Positions 45,602 through 54,453 of a DNA stretch of 64,000 bases are shown piece after piece (positions within the stretch are counted from its first letter, which is position 1; every line of letters begins with the position of its first letter). Position numbers and translations under genes: made by a program. The stretch comes from Burkholderiaceae bacterium (lineage in GTDB: Bacteria; Pseudomonadota; Gammaproteobacteria; Burkholderiales; Burkholderiaceae_C). The notes below the pieces were generated by a model. That model was not told the origin of the DNA, did not search any database, and was given only the letters and a program-made list of their open reading frames with translations. The DNA lies in contig JACKLI010000002.1 in NCBI GenBank assembly GCA_024235995.1, positions 1 through 64,000 of the forward strand, read 5' to 3'.

Positions 45602-45625
45602 GGTGGGCCGGGAGTCGGGCCCACC
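45602..45625 (+). terminator. first hairpin after the pil operon
   Basis: GGTGGGCC-N8-GGCCCACC forms a strong stem 9 bp after the lipoprotein stop. No T-run follows, so it may act with the second hairpin 14 bp downstream. Confidence 0.5.
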
Positions 45626-45638
45626 GCTTATCATCCTG

Positions 45639-45662
45639 CCCCGGTTGACCGGGGCTTTTTTT
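45639..45662 (+). terminator. intrinsic terminator abutting the aroK start
   Basis: CCCCGG-TTGA-CCGGGG (45639-45654) is followed by C and seven T, a canonical terminator. The T-run ends directly at the aroK ATG (45663). Confidence 0.8.
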
Positions 45663-46187
45663 ATGATAGTTCTCATCGGCATGCCCGGCAGCGGCAAGTC
45701 CACCGTGGGGCGCTCGCTGGCGCGCCGCATGCAACTGCCGTTTGCCGATTCCGACACGGTGATCGAGCAGCGCCTGGGTTGCCTGATCCGCGACTACTTC
45801 GACCGCGAGGGTGAGGCGGCGTTTCGCGACGTCGAGCAGGCGGTGATCGACGAGCTGACGCAGGGCCCGCCGGGCGTGCTGGCCACGGGCGGCGGCGCGG
45901 TGCTGCGGCCGCTCAACCGCCAGCACCTGCACGAGCGCGGCACCGTGATCTACCTGCGCAGCTCGCCCGAGACGCTGTTTCGGCGCCTGCGGCACGACAC
46001 CAAGCGGCCCCTGCTGCAGGTGGACGACCCGCTGGCGCGCCTGCGCGCGCTGTATGCCGAGCGCGACCCTCTGTACCGCCAGTGCGCGCACTTCGTGCTG
46101 GACACCCACGGCTCGTCGATGTCGATGCTGGTGGGACGCATCATGATGCAGCTGGAGCTGATGCCGCCGGGCGGCGCGGCGCCCTGA
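45663..46187 (+). CDS. aroK: shikimate kinase
   Basis: A 174-residue P-loop kinase that phosphorylates shikimate in the aromatic amino-acid pathway. Motifs are GMPGSGKSTVGRSLA (Walker A), FADSDTVIEQRLG, TGGGAV and the lid RKRPLL-type RHDTKRPLLQ. The start at 45663 lies immediately after a terminator and has no ribosome-binding sequence. A GTG at 45603 gives 20 more residues but would read through both hairpins. It precedes aroB, the usual order. Confidence 0.93.
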   Translation: MIVLIGMPGSGKSTVGRSLARRMQLPFADSDTVIEQRLGCLIRDYFDREGEAAFRDVEQAVIDELTQGPPGVLATGGGAVLRPLNRQHLHERGTVIYLRSSPETLFRRLRHDTKRPLLQVDDPLARLRALYAERDPLYRQCAHFVLDTHGSSMSMLVGRIMMQLELMPPGGAAP

Positions 46188-46228
46188 GCGGGTGCCTCAG
46201 GCGTGGCACCGTCTAAACTGAGTGCCCT

Positions 46229-47350
46229 ATGCAAGCAACGCAAGACCTCTCGGCCCCGCGGCAAGTCGCCATCGCGCTGGGCGAGCGCAGCTACCCCATC
46301 CTGATCGGCGCCGGCCTGCTGGGCGAGGCGGCATCCTATGCGGCGGCACCCAAGGGCAGCGACGCGCTCATCGTCAGCAACCAGACCGTCGCGCCGCTCT
46401 ACGCCCAAGCCCTGGCGCAGGCCCTGGCCGGGCGCCATCGCCAGGTGCACCAACTGGCGCTGCCCGACGGCGAGCAGCACAAGGACTGGGCCACACTCAA
46501 CCGGATCTTCGATGCGCTGCTGACCCACGGCGCCGACCGCAAGACCGTGCTGTACGCGCTGGGCGGCGGCGTGGTGGGCGACATGACCGGCTTTGCCGCC
46601 GCCTGCTACATGCGCGGCGTGCCCTTCGTGCAGGTGCCCACCACGCTGCTGGCGCAGGTCGATTCGTCGGTGGGCGGCAAGACCGCCATCAACCACCCGC
46701 TGGGCAAGAACATGATCGGCGCTTTCCACCAGCCGCGCCTGGTGGTGTGCGACCTGGATGCGCTGCGCACGCTGCCGGCGCGCGAGCTGTCGGCCGGCCT
46801 GGCCGAGGTCATCAAGTACGGCCCGATCGCCGACATGGCCTTCTTCGACTGGATCGAATCGCACATCGACGCCCTGCGCGCGCTGGACGCCGACGCGCTG
46901 GCGCACGCCGTGCAGCGCAGCTGCGAGATCAAGGCCGAGGTGGTGGGGCAGGACGAGCGCGAGGCCGGCCTGCGCGCCATCCTCAACTTTGGCCACACCT
47001 TCGGCCATGCCATCGAGGCGGGCATGGGTTACGGCGCCTGGCTGCACGGCGAGGGCGTGGCCGCCGGCATGGTGATGGCGGCCGAGCTCTCGCGCGAGCT
47101 GGGCCTGGTCGACGCCGCCTTCGTGCGGCGCCTGCGCACGCTGATCGAGCGCGCCGGCCTGCCGGTGCGCGGCGCCGTGATCGACGCGCAGGACAACGCT
47201 GGCCGCTACCTGCAGCTGATGCGCGTGGACAAGAAGGCCGAGGGCGGCGAGATCCGCTTCGTCGTCATCGATGGCCCGGGCCGCGCCGCCGTGCGCGCCG
47301 CGCCCGATGCGCTGGTGCGCCAGGTGATCGACCGGTGTTGCGCTGGGTAA
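46229..47350 (+). CDS. aroB: 3-dehydroquinate synthase
   Basis: A 373-residue NAD- and Zn-dependent enzyme that converts DAHP to 3-dehydroquinate, second step of the shikimate pathway. Motifs are DGEQHKDW, GGGVVGDMTGFAAACYMRGV, PTTLLAQVDSSVGGKTAIN, GLAEVIKYGPI and the metal ligands in NFGHTFGHAIE and HGEGVAAGMVMA. It lies 41 bp after aroK. Confidence 0.96.
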   Translation: MQATQDLSAPRQVAIALGERSYPILIGAGLLGEAASYAAAPKGSDALIVSNQTVAPLYAQALAQALAGRHRQVHQLALPDGEQHKDWATLNRIFDALLTHGADRKTVLYALGGGVVGDMTGFAAACYMRGVPFVQVPTTLLAQVDSSVGGKTAINHPLGKNMIGAFHQPRLVVCDLDALRTLPARELSAGLAEVIKYGPIADMAFFDWIESHIDALRALDADALAHAVQRSCEIKAEVVGQDEREAGLRAILNFGHTFGHAIEAGMGYGAWLHGEGVAAGMVMAAELSRELGLVDAAFVRRLRTLIERAGLPVRGAVIDAQDNAGRYLQLMRVDKKAEGGEIRFVVIDGPGRAAVRAAPDALVRQVIDRCCAG

Positions 47351-47407
47351 CTATCAATATGATAGCTATTTGGGCTGAATGGATGCCGGCTGGAGGCCCA
47401 TTTGATT
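47350..47407 (+). repeat. dispersed repeat copy between aroB and dgt
   Basis: The copy reads aactatcaatatgatagctat, then gggctgaatggatgccggct, ggaggcccatttga. It starts right at the aroB stop and its end supplies the TTG used as dgt start. Confidence 0.7.
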
Positions 47408-48559
47408 CATGAACCCGGCGCTCTGGCTCCCTACGCCAGCGACCCTGCCCGATCGCGCGGCCGGCGGCACCCGGTCACGCCCGCGCCCACGCGCAACGCC
47501 TTTCAGCGCGACCGCGACCGCATCGTGCACTCCAGCGCGTTTCGCCGCCTGGTCTACAAGACGCAGGTGTTCCTCAACCACGAGGGCGATTTGTTCCGCA
47601 CGCGCCTGACGCACTCGCTGGAGGTGGCACAGCTGGCGCGCGACATTGCCCGCGCTTTGGGTCTGCACGAGGACCTGGTCGAGGCCATCGCCCTGGCGCA
47701 CGACCTGGGCCACACGCCCTTCGGCCACGCCGGGCAGGACGCGCTGGGCGAGTGCATGGCCGAGCACGGCGGCTTCGAGCACAACCTGCAAAGCCTGCGC
47801 GTGGTCGACACGCTGGAGCACCGCTACCCCGAGCACGATGGGCTGAACCTCACCTTCGAGACGCGCGAGGGTATCCTCAAGCACTGCTCGCTGGCCCACG
47901 CGCAGCGCATCGAGGCGCGCGAGCCCGGCGGCATAGGGCGCCGCTTTCTCGACCATACCCAGCCCAGCCTGGAGGCGCAGCTGGCCAACCTGGCCGACGA
48001 GATCGCCTACAACGCGCACGACATCGACGACGGCGTGCGCTCGGGCCTGCTCACGCTCGACCAACTGGCCGCGGTGCCGCTGTTCGCGCAGCATCAGGCC
48101 GCGGCGCTGCACGAGCACCCGCGCCTGACCGAGCCGGCCATGGGCCGGCGCCTGCTGTACGAGTCGATCCGCCGCATGCTCTCGGCCCAGGTCTACGACG
48201 TGATCGCCGCCACGCGCGCCGCCATCGAGGCCGCCGCGCCGGCGGACGCCGACGCCGCGCGCGGCCAGGCGCCGCTGGTGTGTTTTGACGTGGCCATGCG
48301 CGCGCAGTCCACCACGCTCAAGCGCTTTCTGTTCGCCAACCTCTACCGCCACCCGCAGGTGCTGGACACCACCACACGCGGCCAGCAGGTGGTGCGCGAT
48401 CTGTTCGCCACCTACCTGGCCACGCCCGGCGAGCTGCCGCCCGAGTTTGCCGACGGCGCCGACCGCCCGCGCGCCGTGGCCGACTACATCGCCGGCATGA
48501 CCGACCGCTTCGCCCTGCGCGAGCACGAGCGCCTGACCGGGCAAAGGCTGTTTGCATGA
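47402..48559 (+). CDS. dgt: dGTP triphosphohydrolase-like HD-domain protein
   Basis: A 385-residue HD hydrolase that splits dGTP (or other dNTPs) into nucleoside and triphosphate. HD motifs are RTRLTHSLEVAQLA, ALAHDLGHTPFGHAG and DEIAYNAHDIDDG; SSAFRRLVYKTQVF precedes them as usual. No in-frame ATG occurs before the HD motifs, so a TTG at 47402, inside the dispersed repeat, is the best start; a later CTG or GTG cannot be ruled out. It lies 51 bp after aroB. Confidence 0.92.
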   Translation: MIHEPGALAPYASDPARSRGRRHPVTPAPTRNAFQRDRDRIVHSSAFRRLVYKTQVFLNHEGDLFRTRLTHSLEVAQLARDIARALGLHEDLVEAIALAHDLGHTPFGHAGQDALGECMAEHGGFEHNLQSLRVVDTLEHRYPEHDGLNLTFETREGILKHCSLAHAQRIEAREPGGIGRRFLDHTQPSLEAQLANLADEIAYNAHDIDDGVRSGLLTLDQLAAVPLFAQHQAAALHEHPRLTEPAMGRRLLYESIRRMLSAQVYDVIAATRAAIEAAAPADADAARGQAPLVCFDVAMRAQSTTLKRFLFANLYRHPQVLDTTTRGQQVVRDLFATYLATPGELPPEFADGADRPRAVADYIAGMTDRFALREHERLTGQRLFA

Positions 48560-48617
48560 GCGCGCGGGGCCGCTCCCAAGCGCGAATCCCGCAGCGCGCA
48601 GCGCGGAGGGTCGTCCA

Positions 48618-49823
48618 GTGACGGCCAACGGCTTCAGCGCCCGGGCGCCCTGGGTCATCGTGCTGGCCGGCGTGGCCGCCGCCCTGCACGTGGGCAAGCT
48701 GCCGCCGGCCGTGCCCGCGCTGCAGCAGGCCATGGGCATCGGCCTGGTGCAGGCGGGCTTTCTGCTGTCGCTGGTGCAGCTGGGCGCCGTGCTGCTGGGC
48801 CTGGTGGCCGGCCTGCTGGCCGACGGCGTGGGCCTGCGCCGCTGCATGCTCACCGGCCTGGCGCTGCTGACCGCCGCCGGCCTGGCCGGCGCCGCCGCAC
48901 GCGACGCCACCGACCTGCTGCTGCTGCGCGCCATCGAGGGCGTGGGCTTTCTGCTGACCACCGTGCCCGCGCCCAGCCTGCTGCGGCGCGCCGTGGCGCC
49001 GGGGCGGCTGACGCGCATGCTGGGCGTGTGGAGCACCTACATGCCCTTCGGCACCGCGCTGGCCCTGCTGGCCGGGCCGCTGCTGATCGGCGTGCTGGGC
49101 TGGCGCGGCTGGTGGGTGCTGACGGCGCTGTGCACCGCCGCCATGCTGGTCTGGCTGCCGCAGGCCGTGCCGCGCGACGTGCGCGCGCCGGCGCGGGCCG
49201 GCGACGTGCCGGCCGCCGAGCCCTGGCACCGCCGTCTGGCCACCACGCTGCGCGCGCCGGGGCCCTGGCTGGCGGCGCTGTGCTTTGCGGTGTACGCGGC
49301 GCAGTGGCTGGCCGTCATCGGCTTTCTGCCCACGCTGTACCAGCAGTCGGGCTGGGGCGGGGCGCTGGGCGCGGTGCTGACGGCCACCGTGGCGGCCGTC
49401 AACATGGTGGGCAACATCGGCGCCGGGCGCCTGCTGCACCGGGGGGTCAACGCTCGCACCGTGCTGTGGTCGGGCTTTGCCGCCATGGCCGTGGGCGCGT
49501 GGCTGGCCTTCGGCAGCGCCACCGTCGATGCGCCGGTGCTGCGCTACGGCGGGGCGCTGCTGTTTTCCACCGTGGGCGGCCTGATCCCGGGCGCCCTGTT
49601 TGCCCTGGCGCCGCGCGTGGCGCCGGGCGAGGGCCACATCGCCACCACCGTGGGCTGGATCCAGCAGTGGTCGGCCATCGGCCAGATGAGCGGCCCGCCG
49701 GTGGTCGCCTGGGTGGCCAGCCGCGTGGGCGGCTGGGACTGGACCTGGGCCGTGACCGGCACGTACGGCGCCGTCGGCCTGGTGCTGGCGTGGGCGCTGC
49801 AGCGCTACGGCGTGCGTCGTTGA
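48618..49823 (+). CDS. MFS transporter (CynX/NimT-like)
   Basis: A 401-residue major facilitator protein with about 12 hydrophobic segments. The loop GLLADGVGLRRCMLTG after helix 2 and GAGRLLHRGVNARTVLWSG after helix 8 are the MFS A-type motifs. GTG start at 48618 with a GGAGGG ribosome-binding sequence at 48605-48610. Substrate unknown; CynX-like carriers move cyanate or nitrogen compounds in some bacteria. Confidence 0.88.
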   Translation: MTANGFSARAPWVIVLAGVAAALHVGKLPPAVPALQQAMGIGLVQAGFLLSLVQLGAVLLGLVAGLLADGVGLRRCMLTGLALLTAAGLAGAAARDATDLLLLRAIEGVGFLLTTVPAPSLLRRAVAPGRLTRMLGVWSTYMPFGTALALLAGPLLIGVLGWRGWWVLTALCTAAMLVWLPQAVPRDVRAPARAGDVPAAEPWHRRLATTLRAPGPWLAALCFAVYAAQWLAVIGFLPTLYQQSGWGGALGAVLTATVAAVNMVGNIGAGRLLHRGVNARTVLWSGFAAMAVGAWLAFGSATVDAPVLRYGGALLFSTVGGLIPGALFALAPRVAPGEGHIATTVGWIQQWSAIGQMSGPPVVAWVASRVGGWDWTWAVTGTYGAVGLVLAWALQRYGVRR

Positions 49824-49848
49824 GCCACGGCGGTGGTGTAATTCGGCC

Positions 49849-50409
49849 ATGCCCACCATCACCCCCGAAACCGCCATTGCCGACACCCGCCGCTGGCTGG
49901 AGCGTGCCGTCATCGGCCTGAACCTGTGTCCCTTCGCCAAGGCGCCCCACGTCAAGGGCCAGGTCCACTACGCCGTGTGCAGCGGCGGCGGGCGCCGCGA
50001 GCTGCTGGCCGCCTTGCGCACCGAACTGCAGGCCCTGGCCGCCGCCGATCCCAACGAGCGTGAGACCACGCTGCTGATCGTGCCCGACCAGCTGGCCGAC
50101 TTCCTGGACTTCAACGACGTGCTGGATGACGCCGAGGCGCTGCTGGACGAGCTGGGCCTGGCCGGCGTGCTGCAGATCGCGCCCTTTCACCCGCGCTTTC
50201 AGTTTGCCGGCACCGAGGAGGGCGACATCACCAACGCCACCAACCGCTCGCCGTACCCCACGCTGCACCTGCTGCGCGAGGCCAGCGTGGACCGCGCGGT
50301 GGAGGCCTTTCCCGAGGCCGAGGCGATCTACGAGGCCAACATGGCCACGCTGGAAAAGCTGGGGCCCGAGGGCTGGGCCGCGCTGGACGTGGGGCCGTCC
50401 GAAACATGA
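49849..50409 (+). CDS. DUF1415 domain protein
   Basis: A 186-residue cytosolic protein of the DUF1415 family. Conserved segments are LNLCPFAKAPH near residue 24, LLIVPDQLADFLDFNDVLD, IAPFHPRFQFAGT and NATNRSPYPTLHLLRE. The family is widespread in beta/gamma-proteobacteria, with no assigned function. It overlaps the methyltransferase gene by 4 bp. Confidence 0.9.
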   Translation: MPTITPETAIADTRRWLERAVIGLNLCPFAKAPHVKGQVHYAVCSGGGRRELLAALRTELQALAAADPNERETTLLIVPDQLADFLDFNDVLDDAEALLDELGLAGVLQIAPFHPRFQFAGTEEGDITNATNRSPYPTLHLLREASVDRAVEAFPEAEAIYEANMATLEKLGPEGWAALDVGPSET

Positions 50410-51320
50410 ACCCGGTTGCTCCCAAAAAAAGAGCTGATCGGGCACATCCGGTGCGGGCCAGCGGCCCCAATCAATCCGAAAACCCGGTGCTGGCCGAATT
50501 GCGCCCGGGCCAGTCGGTGGAGCTGCTGAAGGAGCTGCACATCCTCACCCGCGACGGGCGGCTCAACCAGGACTCGCGGCGCAAGCTCAAGCAGGTCGAG
50601 CACCTGGTGCACTTCATCGAGCCCATCCTGGACGAGCTGGCCCCGCACGGCGCCGAGCTGACGCTGGCCGACCACGGCGCGGGCAAGTCCTACCTGGGCT
50701 TCATCCTGTACGACCTGTGGTTCAAGCCCCACGGCAGCGGCACCCTCTACGGCATCGAGACGCGTGCCGAGCTGGTGGAACGCTCGCGCGCGCTGGCTCG
50801 GCGCCTGGGCTTCGAGCGCATGCGCTTTCTCAACATCGCGGCGGCCGACGCGGCGCAGCAGGGCGATCTGCCCGAGCGCTTCGACCTGGTGACGGCGCTG
50901 CACGCCTGCGACAGCGCCACCGACGACGCCATCGCCTTCGGCCTGGCCAAGCAGGCGCAGGCCATGGTGCTGGTGCCCTGCTGCCAGGCCGAACTGGCCG
51001 CCTGCCTGCGCCAGAACAAGGCCCTGCAGCTGTCGCGCACGCCGTTGGCCGAGCTGTGGCGCCACCCGCTGCATACGCGCGAGCTGGGCAGCCAACTGAC
51101 CAACGTGCTGCGCTGCCTGTACCTGGAATCGCAGGGCTACAGCGTGACCGTGACCGAGCTGGTGGGCTGGGAGCACAGCCTGAAGAACGAGCTGATCATC
51201 GCCCGCCACACCGGCCACAAAAAGCGCAGCGCCGCCGAGCGGCTGCACGCGTTGCTGGCGCAGTTCGGCCTGCAGGGCCTGGCGACCACGCGCTATGCGC
51301 GCGCCGCGACGAGCGACTGA
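50406..51320 (+). CDS. class I SAM-dependent methyltransferase (METTL25/Methyltransf_32-like)
   Basis: A 304-residue protein with ADHGAGKSYLGFILYDLW as motif I, LYGIETRAELVERS as motif II, and TALHACDSATDDAIAFG, then a VPCCQAEL motif with two adjacent cysteines. This layout (motif I DxGxGKS, HACG/D) is typical of the Methyltransf_32 family, whose members act on RNA or protein in some cases. The substrate here is unknown. Lysine-rich N-terminus. Coupled to the DUF1415 gene by a 4-bp overlap. Confidence 0.87.
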   Translation: MNPVAPKKRADRAHPVRASGPNQSENPVLAELRPGQSVELLKELHILTRDGRLNQDSRRKLKQVEHLVHFIEPILDELAPHGAELTLADHGAGKSYLGFILYDLWFKPHGSGTLYGIETRAELVERSRALARRLGFERMRFLNIAAADAAQQGDLPERFDLVTALHACDSATDDAIAFGLAKQAQAMVLVPCCQAELAACLRQNKALQLSRTPLAELWRHPLHTRELGSQLTNVLRCLYLESQGYSVTVTELVGWEHSLKNELIIARHTGHKKRSAAERLHALLAQFGLQGLATTRYARAATSD

Positions 51321-51362
51321 AACTCAAAGAGCCGAACGGCCGCGGAGCAGGCCATGCCAGCG

Positions 51363-51412
51363 ATCGCCGTGGCCGGGGTCTCCCCGGTCACTGGCGATGT
51401 CCCCTCGAGGGG
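51363..51412. terminator. hairpins between convergent genes
   Basis: ATCGCC (51363) pairs with GGCGAT (51393-51398) around an inner stem CCGGGG-TCT-CCCCGG (51373-51387). A second palindrome CCCCTCGAGGGG lies at 51401-51412. No T-run follows on either strand; a bidirectional stop between the methyltransferase and BON genes is possible. Confidence 0.4.
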
Positions 51413-51457
51413 GGATGCCGAAACATCGCGCAGCGAGTGGAGCAACGGGGGTGGGTG

Positions 51458-51811
51458 TCAATTCATCGTCATGTTGTTGAACACCGCCGTCACGCCCGGC
51501 ACGCTGCGCGCCAGGCGCATGGCCAGCTCGCGCCCCAGCAGGCCATTGGCGGGCGTGCCGCTGATCTGGACCTTGCCCTCGCCCAGGGCCTGCACCTGCA
51601 GGCCCTCGGCACCCACGCGCGGGTCGGAGCGCAGCGCGGCGCGCACGCGGTCGGCGAGGTCCTGGTTCTGCATCTGGCGTTGGGTGTCGCGGTTGTACAA
51701 GGAGCCTCCGGCGGCGTCGTAGGTACCCCCGGCGCAGCCGGCGGCGATGGCGAGGGTGGCCAGGGCGCCGCCAGCGGCCAGGCCGCGCAACCATGGGGTG
51801 GGGTGGGTCAT
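51458..51811 (-). CDS. BON-domain lipoprotein 1
   Basis: A 117-residue lipoprotein. Signal peptide with lipobox (IAAGC, about residues 22-26), then a BON domain (about 48-117, LADRVRAALRSDPRVGAEGLQV, VQISGTPANGLLGRELAM, PGVTAVFNNM). BON domains bind phospholipid surfaces in OsmY- and DolP-like proteins. A clear AAGGAG lies before the ATG at 51811. Likely an outer-membrane or periplasmic envelope protein. Confidence 0.88.
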   Translation of the reverse strand: MTHPTPWLRGLAAGGALATLAIAAGCAGGTYDAAGGSLYNRDTQRQMQNQDLADRVRAALRSDPRVGAEGLQVQALGEGKVQISGTPANGLLGRELAMRLARSVPGVTAVFNNMTMN

Positions 51812-51867
51812 GAAAATCTCCTTGGATGAAACGCCGCCCATCATCCCAGAAATGCCGGCGTACCCCG

Positions 51868-52266
51868 TCAGGGCGTGCGCATGCGGTCGACCACCTGGCT
51901 GACGCCGGGCACGCGGCGCGCCGTGTCGATGGCGCGCTGGCGGTCGCCCGTGCCGCGCACGGGGCCGCCCAGCACGATCAGGCCGCCTTCCAGGCCTTCC
52001 ACGCTCAGGCCCTGGCCCGCCAGTTGCGGGTCGGCCTCCAGCGCCTGGTGCACGCGCTCGGCCACGCGCAGCGCGCCGGCGGTGGAGCCCGAGGCGCCGT
52101 CCACCACCTGGCCGGCGCGGCTCAGGTCGGGCAGGGTCACCGGCAGGTTTTGCGGCGTGGCGCCCCAGGGCGTGCCGCCGCTGCAGGCGGCCAGCAGGGC
52201 GCAGGCGGCGAGGGCCAGGGACGTGGGGGCGAGGCGGAGCTTGGCGGCATGTGGCATGGAGCGCAT
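51868..52266 (-). CDS. BON-domain lipoprotein 2
   Basis: A 132-residue paralogue of the neighbour, with lipobox LLAAC (about 24-28) and a BON domain (about 66-130, LRVAERVHQALEADPQLAGQGL, LIVLGGPVRGTGDRQRAI, VPGVSQVVDRM). The ATG at 52266 is used; an ATG three codons on (52257) is possible. It is followed by the first BON gene after 56 bp. Confidence 0.85.
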   Translation of the reverse strand: MRSMPHAAKLRLAPTSLALAACALLAACSGGTPWGATPQNLPVTLPDLSRAGQVVDGASGSTAGALRVAERVHQALEADPQLAGQGLSVEGLEGGLIVLGGPVRGTGDRQRAIDTARRVPGVSQVVDRMRTP

Positions 52267-52291
52267 TGTCCAACCAATGGGTCGGCCACTG

Positions 52292-53164
52292 TCAAGCGGG
52301 CCGCTGGCCGCCCGAGCAGCGCTCGATGCCGGCCAGGTCGCGCCGCGACTGCACCTGGCCCAGGCCGGCCTGCTGCAGCAGCGCGCGCACGGCGGCGGCC
52401 TGGTCGTGGCCGTGCTCCAGCAGCAGCCAGCCGCCGGGCCGCAGCTGGGCCGGGGCGGCGGCGCAGAGGGCGCGCAGGTCGCGCAGGCCGTCCGGGCCGC
52501 TGGCCAGGGCCTGGCGCGGCTCGTGCGCCAGCGCGGCCAGGTGCGGGTCGCTTTCGGCGATGTAGGGGGGGTTGCTGACGATCAGGTCAAAGCGCTCGCC
52601 GGCCACCGGCGCCAGCCAGTCGCCGTGGCGCCAGTTCACGGCCAGGCCCAGCCGCTGGCCGTTGGCCCGGGCCACGGCCAGCGCGTCGGCGCTGGCGTCC
52701 ACCGCCCACACGTCGGCGCGCGGGCGGGCGGCGGCCAGCGCCAGGGCGATGGCGCCGCTGCCGGTGCCCAGGTCCAGCACGCGCGCGGGCTGGTCGGCCG
52801 GCAGCAGGTCCAGCGCCCAATCCACCAGCGTCTCGGTGTCGTCGCGCGGGTCGAGCACGCGGGCATCGACGTGCAGCGTCAGGCCGTGAAAGGCCTTGGT
52901 GCCGGTCAGGTAGGCCACCGGCTCGCCGCGCAGGCGGCGCGCGCACAGGGCGCCGAATGGGGCGGCAGCGCCTGGGGCCAGCGCATCGCCGTCGTGCGCG
53001 ATCAGCCAGGCGCGGTCATGCGTGGCGCGGCCCAGCACGTGCAGCAGCAGCATCTGCGCGTCGATGCGGGGCAGGCCTTGCTGTTGCGCCATCGCCAGCG
53101 CCTGGGCCAGCGTGCTTCCTCGCCCCTTTGGGGAGAGCGGCCGGTGGCGCATCTCGGCAGTCAT
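52292..53164 (-). CDS. prmC: peptide chain release factor N5-glutamine methyltransferase
   Basis: A 290-residue HemK/PrmC enzyme that methylates the GGQ glutamine of RF1 and RF2. Motif I is VLDLGTGSGAIALALA; the glutamine-binding motif is NPPYI. The region usually reading LxPRPxTE is DPRDDTE here, a modest change. It lies 70 bp after prfA in the usual order, with a dispersed repeat overlapping its start. Confidence 0.95.
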   Translation of the reverse strand: MTAEMRHRPLSPKGRGSTLAQALAMAQQQGLPRIDAQMLLLHVLGRATHDRAWLIAHDGDALAPGAAAPFGALCARRLRGEPVAYLTGTKAFHGLTLHVDARVLDPRDDTETLVDWALDLLPADQPARVLDLGTGSGAIALALAAARPRADVWAVDASADALAVARANGQRLGLAVNWRHGDWLAPVAGERFDLIVSNPPYIAESDPHLAALAHEPRQALASGPDGLRDLRALCAAAPAQLRPGGWLLLEHGHDQAAAVRALLQQAGLGQVQSRRDLAGIERCSGGQRPA

Positions 53165-53228
53165 GCTATCAACAAAATAGCTGCTTGCGCTTGATCGATC
53201 CAGGCTACAGGCCGATTTTGCTTATAAA
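53163..53228 (+). repeat. dispersed repeat copy between prfA and prmC
   Basis: The copy reads atgctatcaacaaaatagct, ttgcgcttgatcga, caggctacaggccgattttg, ctta. It is a full-block copy and overlaps the prmC start codon. Confidence 0.8.
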
Positions 53229-53234
53229 TCTGCA

Positions 53235-54317
53235 TCACACCTGTCCCTCCAGCTCGGCCATCTGCTCGGCCTGGTGCGCGGCCTGCAGCGCGTCGACGAT
53301 GTCCTGCAAATCGCCCTCCATCACCAGCGCCAGCTTGTACAGCGTGAGGTTGATGCGGTGGTCGGTCACGCGCCCTTGCGGAAAGTTGTAGGTGCGGATG
53401 CGGTCGCTGCGGTCGCCGCTGCCGATCAGGCCCTTGCGCGTGGCGGCTTCCTTGGCGGCGCGTTCGCCGCGCTCCTTGTCCTGCAGGCGCGCCTGCAGCA
53501 CGCGCAGCGCCTGCGCCTTGTTGGCGTGCTGGCTGCGCCCGTCCTGGCACTCGGCCACCAGGCCGGTGGGCAGGTGCACCACGCGCACGGCCGAATCGGT
53601 CTTGTTGATGTGCTGGCCGCCCGCGCCGCTGGCGCGAAAGGTGTCGATGCGCAGGTCCGCCGGGTTGAGCGTGATGGCCTGCGCCTCGTCCGGCTCGGGC
53701 ATCACCGCCACCGTGGCCGCGCTGGTGTGGATGCGGCCCTGCGTCTCGGTCACCGGCACGCGCTGCACGCGGTGCCCGCCCGACTCGAAGCGCAGGGTGC
53801 CGTACACGCCCTCGCCCGCAATGCGCAACACCACTTCCTTGTAGCCCCCCAGCTCGGCCGGCGACTCGCTCATCAGCTCCACCCGCCAGCCGCGCCCCTG
53901 CGCGTAGCGCGTGTACATGCGCGCCAGGTCGCCCGCGAACAGCGCCGACTCGTCGCCGCCGGTGCCGGCGCGGATTTCAAGGAAGGCGTTGCGCGCGTCG
54001 TCGGGGTCCTTGGGCAGCAGCATGCGCTGCAGCTCGGCGTCCAGCTCGGCCAGCTCGGCCTGGGCGGCGGCGATCTCCTCGCGCGCCAGCTCGGCCATGT
54101 CGGGGTCGGCCAGCATGTCCTGCGCCGCGCCCAGGTCACGTTCACGCTGCTGGTAGCGCGCCCAGCGGCCGGCGACGGCGGCCACCTCGGTGTGCTCGCG
54201 CGACAGGGCCATGAACTGGGTCATGTCGGCCATGACGTCCGGGCGGGAGAGCAGAAAGTCCAGCTCGCCCAGGCGGTCGGCGTAGCGCTGGAGTTGGTCG
54301 CGGACGAAGGGCTTCAT
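53235..54317 (-). CDS. prfA: peptide chain release factor 1
   Basis: A 360-residue class I release factor for UAA and UAG. The peptidyl-tRNA hydrolysis motif is G233-G234-Q235 in GAGGQHINKTDSAVR. The codon-recognition tripeptide is PVT in QRVPVTETQGRIHTS (the PxT form of RF1). Length is exactly typical. Start ATG at 54317. hemA, which normally precedes it, is 7.5 kb away beyond the minor-pilin cassette. Confidence 0.97.
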   Translation of the reverse strand: MKPFVRDQLQRYADRLGELDFLLSRPDVMADMTQFMALSREHTEVAAVAGRWARYQQRERDLGAAQDMLADPDMAELAREEIAAAQAELAELDAELQRMLLPKDPDDARNAFLEIRAGTGGDESALFAGDLARMYTRYAQGRGWRVELMSESPAELGGYKEVVLRIAGEGVYGTLRFESGGHRVQRVPVTETQGRIHTSAATVAVMPEPDEAQAITLNPADLRIDTFRASGAGGQHINKTDSAVRVVHLPTGLVAECQDGRSQHANKAQALRVLQARLQDKERGERAAKEAATRKGLIGSGDRSDRIRTYNFPQGRVTDHRINLTLYKLALVMEGDLQDIVDALQAAHQAEQMAELEGQV

Positions 54318-54453
54318 GCAAACGGCGAAAGCCGCCATTGTCGTTGTTCCGGGCGCAACGATTGTTTCTCGGTCGAGTCCGTTCGTCCCCCGTTTCGAGC
54401 CGCTGGTCGGGCCACGCTCGCGCCGGACGGCGGATGTCTGCAGACTTGCGGTC

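Noticed and set aside
54318..54453. Sigma-54 promoter for PilR control ahead of pilV
   Set aside because: No GG-N10-GC element with a good TGGCAC/TTGC fit could be found by eye.
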